From Isoetes taiwanensis (Eukaryota > Streptophyta > Lycopodiopsida > Isoetales > Isoetaceae): a stretch of 64,000 bases of DNA. Shown one piece after another: positions 31,202 to 42,225 of the stretch. The stretch's first letter is position 1, and each line of letters starts with the position of its first letter. A program made the position numbers and the translations under genes. The stretch lies in assembly GCA_021234155.1 (NCBI GenBank), contig JAJEKV010000034.1, positions 1,490,001 through 1,554,000 of the forward strand. The letters are read 5' to 3'. The notes below the pieces were generated by a model. That model was given only the letters and a program-made list of their open reading frames with translations, had not been told where the DNA came from and ran no database searches.

Positions 31202-33553
31202 TTACTGCTGATTTCCATATACCTCTAGGACCCAATTAATATCATATTGGGCTTGCTTGATGATGGCATTAGGCCAGATAATTTCCTCCTTAAAGATTAA
31301 GGAGTTTCTACCCTTCCACACTCTCCACATGAGAATATATCTTCTCCATTCAATAGGGTTTTCAGGGAAGAAGAATTCTGTGGTATGCATATTAGAAAGG
31401 CCTGGAATGTTCAGTTCAGATTCAGCCAGCTCCAAAACCCATTCTGCCCATAGGCACTCTTTAAATAGATGTGCTTCATCTTCTTGATCCTGCAAGCATC
31501 TAACACAGATATCAGAGTTAGACATATTAAGCCTCCATCTCTTACTGTTTGTGGCAAGGGCTTTATGCCAAAGTTGCCACATAAAAGCTTTGATTTTCGG
31601 ATGAATTGGGCTCTTCCACATAAATGTCAGGTTTTTGAGTACCCTGTCAGGGTCAATGTTCCATTTCGAATGAATGGATACTTCTTGGTTTCTATTGAGG
31701 TACCTGTAAGCCAAGCTGACTTTATAACCACAAAAACCATTAATATGCCAAAAAACATTAGTATCATGCCATTCTCCATAAGCTAATCTTTGGGTGATAC
31801 TATTGAAAAGCTGCCTGGAGTCATCTCCTAGATCTGCAAGATTGGAATCTTGGTAAACAAAATCATCAATGATATCACTTATGTAGACAACTCCCCTTTG
31901 AGTCCATTGCTTGGCTAACTTAGGAAAGTTAGTGGCAAGACATGTGCTAGGGTCATCCAGAATCAGAGAGGGGCTCCAAAAAATAGGCTGGTCCTGTGAA
32001 AGTCCCTCTTCCAAGTATACATTCCTCTTACCTTTAACCATGCTCTAATCCACTTCTTAATAATCAAGGGCATGGTGGTAGGGATAGTAAAGTCAAAGTA
32101 TATACTATGAGGAAGCTGCATATTAAGATTTCTCCAGCCAAAGGGGTGGCACTTCTTAATGTAATAGGAGATGAGAGTACTCACAGGGTGATTAATCTGG
32201 TTGTTGCAAGCCCTGAAGAAATATTTTGCAGCCAAAGCAGTGGCCTGCTTCTCAATGTTTATGACCCCCAGACCTCCAATTCATTTGTGCTTGCAGCATT
32301 CTTCCATAGAAATAGGAATACAACATCTTCTGCTAGATCCACCTATAAACCTTCCAATAATGCTTTGCATCTTTGTCAAGACTTTCTTTGGGGCCATAAT
32401 GATGGAGGACTGATAAACCTGAGAGGAAGAGATAACCGAGTTTGCCAGAATAGCTCTCCCATTTTTGGATAGAAACTTGGAATTAAGGGAGTCTATTTTT
32501 TTTATAAAATTTATCAATTAAATCTTCCCAAAGATCACAAGCATTAACCCTTATAGCAAAGGGGATACCTAGAATTTTAGTTTTAGTATTAGGGGAGAGA
32601 TACATACAACCCAGTCTTGCTGCTGCAAGCTCACCCTCCACTTGATGCCTAGAAATTAACTTGGTCTTGACAGGATTGATTCTGCAACCCGAGCACTTGC
32701 CAAAGTCTTCCAGAATAGCTAGAGTGTTCTGGATGGATTGGTCTTCCAAATGTAGAAATAAAAACGTGTCATCTGCAAAGTGGACATTAAGAATCTCACC
32801 ATCCTCCTGAGAGGGAAGCCTGAGACCCTTGATTAGGTGAAGATCTTTTGCTCTTTTAAGGTTGCTATTTAATCCTTCCATCACAATAAAAAAAAGGAAA
32901 GGTGCAAGTGGGCATCCCTGTTTGGCCCCCCTTTTGATATCAAAAAAAGGGCTACACTCACCATTAATAAGAACAGCAGATCTGGAATTTTTAAGGATGA
33001 CTTGGAAAATTGAGATTACCTCCTCAGAGAATCCAAATTTTCTACAGCACCAGCAAAGAAAAGCCCAACTTACAGTATCAAAAGCTTTTGTGATGTCCAA
33101 CTTGAGGAGGCCAATTGACTGGTTGGAATCTTTGGCCCAGGAGATACCCAGAGATGCAGCAGCAACATTGTCAAGAATATACCTTCCTCTTAGATAAGCA
33201 CTTTGAGTGTTACTGATGACTTCCTCTAGGATAGGTTTGAGACGAGCAGCCATGGTACCTGAAATTAACTTATATACCACATTGGTCAGAGATATTGGTC
33301 TGTAATCAGAGAAAGTAATAGGGAGCTCAATCTTCGGGATAAGAGCAATTAAACTTGTGTTGATCCTGCTGTCCAGCTGCTTGGTGATCAGGAATTCATT
33401 GGCCAGAGAAACAATATCCATGCCCAATATGTCCCAAGACTTCTTGAAGAACTCAGCTGGGAGACCATCAGGGCCTGGGGTCTTGCCATTCTCCATCTCC
33501 TGTAGAACCTTCAACATTTCCCCCCCAAGTAAAAGGTCTAGAAAGAGTGTCAT
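31202..33553 (-). pseudogene. LINE-C ORF2: reverse transcriptase and zf-RVT tail, frameshifted
   Basis: The 33553-32483 segment has EMENGKTPGPDGLPAEFFK, ISLTNVVYKLIS, LDITKAFDTVSW, KRGAKQGCPLAPFLFFI and the catalytic HFADDTFLF box (about 32780). Then frames change at about 32483-32517 and 32235-32281 (KNGRAILANSVISSSQVYQS, KWIRAWLKVRG). The C-terminal segment 32041-31202 has the zf-RVT domain (WKSPIHPKIKAFMWQLWHKA, CVRCLQDQEDEAHLFKECLW) and ends NQQ at the TAA at 31202. Two or three frameshifts inactivate it. Confidence 0.88.
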
Positions 33554-34739
33554 TCATATGCTCAGTAACTTTCTGCTGGATATGCACAAATTCTTCAATA
33601 TCTTCTCTTCTTATACTTTCCTCAGTTCCCATGATCCTGGAGAAATGAGTTTTGGCAGCACATTTGAGCTGTATGTCATTATCAATACTGTTATCTTCCC
33701 AAAGAATGTTATAGATATGATTTCTTTTCACTCTGCCCTTAGCCTTGATGAAGAAATACTTTGAATTACTTCTCTCGTCTTCCTTTAATTCCTTCGCCTT
33801 TGCTTTGATCTTCCAACCCCTGGCAATTCTTATTTCTTCTCTTTCGATTAGGATCTTGATCTCATCTTTTTGTTGTCCATTAGCCAAATCTAGCTGGGAT
33901 CTGAGGTCCTGCAGATGGGCAGTATTACTCCTATGGGCCTCTTTCACCCAAATCTTGAGCCAATTCTTGATTCTCTTGGAGACCCTAACCCACCAATCCA
34001 TCCAACCCCTGTTACCCATAGGCTTAACCTCCTGAGAGATAATCTGCTGAAGGTTATGCATAAAGTCATCCTGATCCAAAAGATTAGTGTTTAATTTGAA
34101 ATAATAATTCCTCTTTCTCTGAGGACTGTTACCACAAATACTTATAAGCTGGGGGAAATGGTCAGAAAGAGTGTAGTTGGTGAGGTTTGTGACCCTTGTG
34201 CTGTTGTTCCAAAGGGATTCACTAAGATAGAATCTGTCATGGAGGCAGCAAACAGGCTGAGCTCTGTGATCACTCCAACTATAGGAATGAGGATTAACTC
34301 TGGCCAAAGAGAGGTGGTGAGAATATAGGAGAGAGTTCCAACTTGAGAATTCATTGTCAGTCAAAGGTCTGAAGTTGGTGCTCCTCATATAGCTATGAGT
34401 AACCATATTGAAGTCACCTGCTAAAATGCAATCATCATAAGGAATTCTCTCTAGACTTCTATTAATAACATCCCAAAGGCCAATTCTATCAGGGGGCTGG
34501 TGGTAGGCATAAACATTAATAAAGGCAATTCTTCTCTCTCCAACTTTTCCATGGATAATCTGCCATCTCCTACTATTGTCATTAACCATCTGAATATCAT
34601 CCATGTTGAGTCTGTTATTCCAAGCTATGGTTATGCCTGCAGAAGTGTTGTTAGCTTTGAGAGACCAATGCTGAAAGTTAACAGGCATATTATCATCATG
34701 AATTTTATGCTCTTGGAAAAAAATAAAATCTAAATTCAT
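33468..34739 (-). pseudogene. LINE-C ORF2: endonuclease (distal part) and linker
   Basis: The frame begins at the Gypsy-2 junction with NLDFIFFQEHKIHDDN, the endonuclease beta strand carrying the catalytic Glu. It continues with GITIAWNNR, FINVYAYHQPPDR, DCILAGDFNMV, SYSWSDHRAQ and LSDHFPQLISI (final SDH motif). A basic helical linker (IKILIEREEIRIARGWKIKA, NSKYFFIKAKGR) leads to the RT and overlaps the RT frame at 33468-33553. The first codons of the same domain are at 45779-45869, on the other side of Gypsy-2. Confidence 0.88.
34734..34738. repeat. Gypsy-2 target-site duplication (left)
   Basis: ATTCA directly before the LTR start TGTTAG. It is repeated at 45774-45778. Confidence 0.88.
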
Positions 34740-35301
34740 GTTAGTCCTGTGCCTCCTGGTACAGGACTATTCATGCATACGTCAGACCAGGTCAAGCTCA
34801 AAGATCCTCAGTCAACCACGGGTCAGACATCCAAGCCTCCACAGAAGACTAAGCAGGCCACGCAGTCAAAGCCTTTGGCGGTCAAGAGGCGCCGCTCAGA
34901 CAAGTGACGGCCCGTCAGCGTCAGCGTGATTCTAGGCACTTCAAGAGGCACCGCCAACATTCCTCAAGAATCGCCTCCTTCCGTGAGTCGGCACCAGATC
35001 GGTCGAGAGTGTCTATATTGGGCCCAAGGCCATTGTACTATATATATGAGTAGAGTTAGCTCATAAGTTTTTAGATGAGTTTTGAGTCTTGTCTCCTTTC
35101 GGTTTTCTCTCTATTATGGTAGAGCTCATGTATTTTCATCATTGATATCAAGGAAGCTTATCATCTTTCTTTCATTTGTTCTGTTCTCTTCTTTTTCTTC
35201 TCTTTCAAGAAATCCCGTGACATAGTCCCCGGACTCTCCCCCGTTAGATCCACGGGTCCTCACAGGGCTGTCTTCCGAGTTCGAACCCTGGACCCCAAAC
35301 A
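34739..35301 (+). repeat. Gypsy-2 5' LTR
   Basis: 563 bp, TGTTAG to CAAACA. Contains TATATATAT (about 35039-35047) as a likely TATA box. It is followed by a GC-rich stretch (CCGCCGCCGCGCCGGGTTGCG) in which I cannot identify a standard primer site. Confidence 0.9.
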
Positions 35302-35389
35302 CCGCCGCCGCGCCGGGTTGCGATTTTCTCCTACTTTCTTGGCCGTATGCCATGTGCGTCCGTAATTTCACGCGGAAGAACTCCTTTCT

Positions 35390-37200
35390 CGAACGGCATC
35401 TGCTTGGAGCGCCATCGTCTGGAGCTGATTGACATGTATGGATCTGCTTATGACATAGAGGGAGGCCATCTTAGGTCTAGGGCTCGATCCGCGCCACCCA
35501 CCCCTGCGTGTCGATCTGCGTCCCCAGTTCCCCGCCCCAAGCGTGCAAACATTGCTCACAACCTCAGTCCCCTCATCATTATCAGGAGCCTTATCTGGCT
35601 CAACCTTCTCAACCGTACTTTCATACCCCTGAACATGCCTACATCCATCATTCTTCAGGCCATACGCCACTTCCTTCGCAACCATCATCTCCCCCGGGTG
35701 GGCACGGCTATCCACATGTCTCCTTTGCTTTGCCGGAATATCCTTTCCCTACGTTTCCCCTTGCTCTTCACGTTTACAACCTTCACGGATCTCAAAACCA
35801 ATGCTCGGCTGCCCGGTTTCTCAACCGCAGTCACCCCTTCATCAGGGTCCGTCAGGCACAATGCCAAATCCACCTCAACCTCAATATCCTCACTATCCTG
35901 TTCCTGTCCAGCCCAGCACTTTCCCATCTACCTTTCAGACTCTGAAACTGACTTATCCCACCTTTGGCAACACGAAAGGCAAACCGTTAGACCAAAGTGC
36001 TCAGGCCCACATGGAAGAATTTGAGGCTCTAGCTGTCCTAAATGGGCACGCGCAACCTCAACTGAAATTTCACATCTTTTCCACCACACTTTGTGCGTGG
36101 CTCTCCTCATCAATGGCTCATGTCCAACAAAAGCCATTGGAAACAAGACTGGTCCGAAATCGCCTTTGCTTTTACGTCTCATTCACGGACCACGGATGAT
36201 GATCAACTTCATCTCAAGCAACTCAATGAACTTCAACAAGAGCCCACGAGTCCGCCTGGATTTTAAGGGATCGACTTCACATTCTGCTTTCGCCATAAGC
36301 TCAAGGAGTACCCTACCACGAGCCAGTTTTGGTCCGTTTCTCCAAGGACTTCCTCCCGCTATTCGACTCATGATCAATACTGCGTCCAAAACTTTGGAGC
36401 AGGCTATCGACCTTGTCAATCACTCCGTCAATGTTTCCTCCCGAGGCTCTTTCAAGAGCTCCGCTTCATTCCACCCGTCATGGTTCCACAAACGGTACAT
36501 TCAGCCTCAACACGCTAATCCACGCTAGCCAAATCGGTGCCATATTTGCAAATATCAAGGCCATTTGGCCAATGAGTGCAACTCCACCAATGGCCCGCCT
36601 CATTGCAAGCGATGCAACATGTGCAATCATGCCACGGAAGAGTGCACTCGCACTCATCCCACACCGTTCCGCAACAAAATGGTTTATCAAGTACAAACCA
36701 CACCTCAGTCCCAAACGCACTATCAGCAGCCACCTCTTCAGGTGCAGCCCACGCAACTCTATCAGCAACAGGACCAACCACGGGGATCCAACCAACGTCC
36801 TCCTTTTGATCCTTCTAAAGCTCAGTGCTATCACTGTCAAGAATGGGGTCATACCACCACGGCGTGCCCTCAACTTCCACAAGTTCAGTCCGGCTTCCGG
36901 CACAAATCGTAGACCACATCGGTCCGCCTCCGCACGGCTTACCAACTCGGCTTGCTAATGGCAAACAAGGCCCGCGACCAGTTCTCAAGAAGCCCCAAAG
37001 AGCCTCAGCAATCACGCTATCAACCAACTCCAAAGAAATCAACCTCAGCTGGATCAACAAGCCCAAGAGGAAATTTTTCAGGCACTTAATCCTCCCGTAC
37101 AGCCGTCAAATTGGGTTGGTCTAGTTTCACGCCAGACCAAGGCATCACGTCCCTTGACTATTATTCAGAAGGACACGCAAACCCGCGCTTTGCGGTTGAC
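35390..37200 (+). pseudogene. Gypsy-2 gag with three CCHC zinc knuckles, multiply frameshifted
   Basis: Coding signal moves among all three frames. Opening ERHRLELIDMYGSAYDIEGG (about 35400), then Pro/Gln-rich sequence (YHTPEHAYIHH-like, 35508-35800; PNPPQPQYPHYPVPVQP, 35850), then the gag helix region (YPTFGNTKGKPLDQSAQAHM, LKQLNELQQEP at about 36210). Knuckles are CHICKYQGHLANEC (about 36537), CKRCNMCNHATEEC (about 36605) and CYHCQEWGHTTTAC (about 36826). Gag packages element RNA, and the knuckles bind nucleic acid. Three knuckles are more than usual for plant Gypsy gag. Confidence 0.75.
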
Positions 37201-37599
37201 ACCCTTCCTCATGAGGGGCGAAAAAAAGGTTCACTTTGCACCGACTTAGAAAAGCTCATGCCAAATGTCATGCCCAAAGTTCGCCAAAGCATTTTGAATC
37301 TCATGCAAGCAGCTGAAAGGCGCACATTGGCAAATGTTCATGCCACCACTTTCGAGCTCAACAAAGACACGATCCACCTTCAACATCTCAACCTCCACGC
37401 CTCGGACATATCCCAATATTGCAGCCGAGGTTGACTTACTCAAAGTTGCTTGCTTCCACGCCACGCACTCCGCACCAGTGGAACCAGCAGATCCTTTTTT
37501 CTCATGTCCCTCTCGAACTCCAAGAGGAGCTTGCCAAGATCAAAATTCCTTTAAGCTTGGCAACCATTTTAAAACTCTGTCCTGCTCTCAAGGACCAGT

Positions 37600-38040
37600 T
37601 ACCACTCCCAACTGTTTTAGTTGGGGCTGTGGCTACCTCTACACCCACGGTCCATGCAGCGGTGGGAAATCAGCAAGTCAACCATGTTCAAATCGATGGA
37701 GGTAGTGCGGTCAATCTCATCACGGACAAACTCAAAAACAAATGGGCATCACACAACTCTTTCGTGCCCCATATGACATCAAATTGGCTAATGGCCATAT
37801 CCACGCGACCTCAAAGGCGTCACACCTATTCTACACATCAACATTGGTGATCTCCGCTTTCCCATGTAATTTGGAGTTTGGAAAGCTGGTGAAGATCCGT
37901 GTGACTATGAAATGTTGGTGGGAAGACCCTTTCTCCGCCGGGCAAAGAGTATCCATTCTTGGGCCGCGGACGGCTTAGTCATCCGCATGGTCATCTCAAT
38001 GCCACAATGGACTTGCAAACAGGCGGATCATTTCCGTTGA
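37600..38040 (+). pseudogene. Gypsy-2 aspartic protease
   Basis: VNHVQIDGGSAVNLIT at about 37680-37725 is the active-site strand with DGGS in place of DSG/DTG, as in Tat/Athila-type elements. The rest of the domain is frameshifted (VISAFPCNLEFG, VGRPF near 37918). Confidence 0.65.
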
Positions 38041-38499
38041 CAATGCGGAACCCTCTCTCGCACGATTCTGAAGACGCCGGAATATTTATCAAGTTCAGGC
38101 TACCCGTGCCGTCGCCTCGTCATCCTACCCAGAATATGCTGATCCCTTGGGGAGAAATGACTCTTGATCGGGACCAGGTTGGGCTGCCTTGCTTGACCCC
38201 TACCTGGCTCCTTGCAATCAATCCAACGCGTTGATCACTTTTCGATCACGGACACTCCAAAGAACTCCTGGCGATGTACACGCCATGAAGCAACCATCGC
38301 TAGATGACACGGAGCAACCTCTCTTTTTACCACGCGCCAAGGTTACCGCATCCGGTTATGCTCCAACCTCCCGCACACATTGTCCGGGATACTCAAGTCA
38401 TACCCCATATTCGGACTCACGAAGTCGAAATTGTGGATGTTGGCAACAATCAACCAGTCCGTATTGCTGCAAACCTTCCGGCTCCTTATCGTAACAGGG

Positions 38500-39230
38500 C
38501 CGTCACGCTGTTCAAAAAATTCAAACACATTTTCGCCTGGAGTTACAAAGATCTGCGGGGAATCAACAAAAGCTTGGGGAACTCACCATTCCTACCAAAT
38601 CGATGCACGACCCGATTAGTAGCAACGGCGATCAGACAGGCTCAACCCTAATTACCGTGATCGCGTCAAGGCGGAAATTGACAAACTCCTTGCTGCAGGT
38701 TTGATCTATGAGGTCAAACATTCTGAATGGGTGAGCCCTATCGTCATTGCCCTTAAGCACAATGGTAAGATCCGCGTCGCCCGTGTAGACTATCTAAAAC
38801 TCAATCAAGGCCACGGGCGTGATCATTTTCCACTTCCTTCACGGACCAAGTTGGAAGAAGTGGCGGGACATGAGATGTACTCCTTTATGGATGGTTTCTG
38901 CGGCTACAATCAGATCTCCATCAAAGAATCTGATCAACTCAAGACCACTTTCACCACCCCGTGGGGCACTTTTGCCTACAAGGTGGTTCCTTTTGGATTA
39001 TCCAACTCTCCTTCAACATTTCAACGCATCATGCTCTCCGTTTTCATGATTTCATGAAGGAAAATCCCTTCTTGCAAATTTTTCAAGATGACTTCTCGCC
39101 TACAGTTCCATGGCTGACCATTTGGATAAATTGGAACTTCGTCTTTCAGAAATGTGATGAGTCCTTAGATTAGTCTCAATCACGAGAAATGCACCTTTTT
39201 AGCGTCATCCGGTGTTACTGTTAGGCCATG
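38500..39230 (+). pseudogene. Gypsy-2 reverse transcriptase, frameshifted
   Basis: FAWSYKDLRGI (about 38535) precedes the domain. Then EVKHSEWVSPIVIALKHNGK, VDYLKLN, DHFPLP, GHEMYSFMDGFCGYNQISI, KTTFTTPWGTFAYKVVPFGL and TFQRIM (38701-39040). The catalytic box reads IFQDDFS at about 39080-39100 in another frame, with Gln in place of the usual residue before DD. Single-base indels in short homopolymers account for several of the frame changes. Confidence 0.82.
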
Positions 39231-39239
39231 TTGTCGATA

Positions 39240-39960
39240 AATGGGAATCACCACCGATCCCGCCAAAATCGGTTGTGTGCTAAAAGCTCAAGCACCGGCC
39301 AATATCAAAGAGACACGCTCTTTCCTAGGAAAGGTCAATTATTACTCCACCTTCATACACGGGTCGGCAGCCATTGCGGATCCCATTCATAAACTCACGG
39401 GTGATCGAATCCACGGGCTTGGAATTCCAGTGGAAGCTTTCCAACAGTGAAGCTTTTGCTTACTCAGGCACCGGTACTTGTTCCTCCTCAATGGGACAAG
39501 CCCTTTCAGACGTTCATGTTGATGTCTCGGCGTTTGCTATTGGAGCTGTTCTTTCTCAAGAATATGATGCGCTGCTTGATAAACCAAATCGCTATGCCGG
39601 CCCGAAAACTCAATTCTGGCTGAGCGCAACTATTACGCCCGCGGGCGTGAAGCTTTGGGTCTCATTTTACGTGTCAACGCTTTCCGTCATTACCTTTTGG
39701 GCAGTCAAATCAAGTTCTTTGTGGACCACCAAGCACTTCTCTATTTGATCAACAAATCCACGCCCACGGGTCGCATTGCTCGTTGGGTCCTTCTTCTCCA
39801 AGAATTTGCTCCTTTTGAAATCGTTCATAAGGCTGGCAAATCTCATGTTGTTCCGGATTATCTTTCACGCATCCACCGGGATGATCCCGCAACAGAGTCT
39901 CGGGCGCCTTCCCCGATGCTCAACTTTTTTAGTCACGGCAACACCACATTGGTTCCATGA
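39240..39960 (+). pseudogene. Gypsy-2 RT connection and RNase H domains
   Basis: ITTDPAKIGCVLKAQAPANI and TRSFLGKVNYYSTFIHG (39244-39365) are the RT-RNase H connection. RNase H follows as DVHVDVSAFAIGAVLSQEYD (39505), HYLLGSQIKFFVDHQALLYL (39688) and IVHKAGKSHVVPDYLSRI (39820-39875), spread over frames. RNase H removes template RNA during reverse transcription. Confidence 0.82.
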
Positions 39961-40059
39961 TTTTCAGCAGTACCTCCTCCACGGGTGCTCTTCCACCGAA
40001 GATGAGGCGCTCTCTCTCGCCTTAAGCGACAATCCCGTAAGCCATCAATTTCTCCCGAG

Positions 40060-41160
40060 AGGTCCGTGACTACACCATGGTTGCCGGACATCTCTACAAA
40101 AAGGTAAGGACACCATCCTTCCGACGGCTGTGTTCCCTCATGAAGTTCCGACATTGTTCGAGAAGCTCATCAAGGGCTCGGTGGTGGTCATTTTCATGGT
40201 GACACCACGCACGCAAAAATTCTTCTTCTTAGGGTATTATTGGCCCACGCTCTTCAAAGATGCTCACGCCACGCCAAGACGTGTGGCGCTTGCCCGGTGT
40301 GGGGCGCCCACGGCCCGTGACGCTCTTCCCTTGACGCCCGGGTCGCCACGCCACTTCCCTTCAAAAAATGGGGAATGAACTTTGTGGGACCTATAGACCC
40401 TCGGCGGCGGCACCTCGTGCCCCGATACATCCTGGGTTCTCACCGACTCGCCACCAAATGGGCGGAAGCTTGTGCACTTCCGGACAACAACTGCTGCAAG
40501 CACGGCCAGAGTCCTCTATCAACAAATCATCACGCGATTCGACGCCCCACCGAAATGGTCGCTGATCGTGGTGTTCATTTCATCAATCATACTATCAAAG
40601 AGCTGACGGATTATCTCTTGATACATCATCACAAGAGCACACCTTACTATCCTCAAGGCAATGGGTTGGCCGAAAGCACCAACAAAACTCTGGTCACCAT
40701 TCTCAAGAAAATTTGTGACGCTTCCCGCACACGATTGGCAGACAAAACTTCCTACAGTTCTTTGGGCCTACAATACTTGTTTCAAGATTGCTCTGGTCAC
40801 ACTCCTTTTAAATTGGTTTATGGTCAGGAAGCTCTCATGCCCTTTGAATTCATTCTTCCAACACTCCGGTTTCAACTGGCTACTGCTCATAATCCACCAG
40901 ATGCTCTCAAAGAACGGGTCTATCAATTAGAACAGTTGGATGAACTTCGCAGGATGCTTATATTAGGTGTTCTTCATGGACAACAGTTGCAAAAATCTTT
41001 ACATGACAAACGTTTGAAGACAAAAACATTCAAACAAGGAGATTTGGTTCTTCTTTATGATTCCAGGTACAAAAATTTTCCGGGTAAACTCAAGTTTCGT
41101 TGGCTTGGCCCTTATCAAATTGTTCAAGTGGTTAGACCAAGTGTTTTCCAACTTCATTGA
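40060..41160 (+). pseudogene. Gypsy-2 integrase
   Basis: The zinc-domain part is decayed (YTMVAGHLYKKVR near 40066). The core is readable from MNFVGPIDP (40375), with VADRGVHFINHTIKELTDYL (second Asp, 40558), YYPQGNGLAESTNKTL (Glu, 40645-40690) and FKLVYGQEALMPFEFIL. The C-terminus has GDLVLLYDSRYKNFPGKLKF and WLGPYQIVQV (41035-41130). No chromodomain follows. Confidence 0.82.
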
Positions 41161-42225
41161 ATTAGATGGCACTCCATTACCTACATTAGTTAATGGTTTT
41201 CGCCTCAAAGCATTTCAAAGACACCGTGAAAGTGAACATCCCAACACGAGACAGTTCGAAATCAAACACCACGAGAAGTGACTAGAAAGGCGTAGATTAT
41301 ATTATAGTGGAGAATTTTTACACAATGTGGGCAGCCAGTATTTCCGCTATGGGCACCGCCCTATATACAAAACGGGCTCGAGCCCTATCTACTAAGTCCT
41401 AAGAGGAAATACCCTCTACTCGGGTTCGGGCGAGGTGATGGAGGAGAGATGGTAGAGGTTACGCTCGGATCCCAAATAAGGTGCAGAACCACCTCCATCC
41501 CGTTGGTCTTCCAGTCGGGATGTTCAGCCATCCCAAGCACACCGGCCGTCCCATCACGAATGTACCCACGGTTGTGGCAGCGCCGAGATCGAACAGTTCA
41601 TCTTACAAGTGATCCACTCGGCGGTTAAAATTGGCATGGTGCAATCTTCGTTCAAACCAAAGGCAGCCATACTTTTGCGCCATCGGATGCCTTCGTTTCT
41701 CTCGGTTAGCCTTATATAGCCAACCGAGGACCTCCTTGTCGGCGTGGACCAATCACACAAATCGCCAACGTGGTTTTGCAATGCAAGGTTTGTTTCTAAA
41801 AGGAGAATCGTTCTCCCGCCGCATATCTAGCAATGGTACCTTCCGACACATTCCTTTTTAATGATATCCCACTTGAGTTGCCAGCGATTGAATGCCATTC
41901 CTTCTTTCCACGCCCGTCCGAACATTAATGGGTGTCCTTTGCCATCTGTCACATCTGATCTTTCTTTCACGTCTCATCCTCACCGTCCATTGCTTCTCCC
42001 TTACGTTTTTGGGGACTTAGCCAAATTTTTGCCTCTCAATCCCCTTCTTCGCATCTCTTGACACCTGGCATCATCAACGGTTCCTGTTTCGCACTCTTCA
42101 TACCTCTTCACCTCCAGTTGTGCGCCCTAAAACAAACCTTTTCGTTCCTCTGCGCCTTCATCCTCCGTGCTTGACTTTCGTCTTCCGCCTTTGGCATCTC
42201 TCTTCGTTCTGCAAATCATTCTCAT
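41161..42225 (+). other. Gypsy-2 spacer between integrase and 3' ORF
   Basis: About 1 kb with no supported coding frame. GC-content and short ORFs vary; nothing recognised. Confidence 0.4.
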
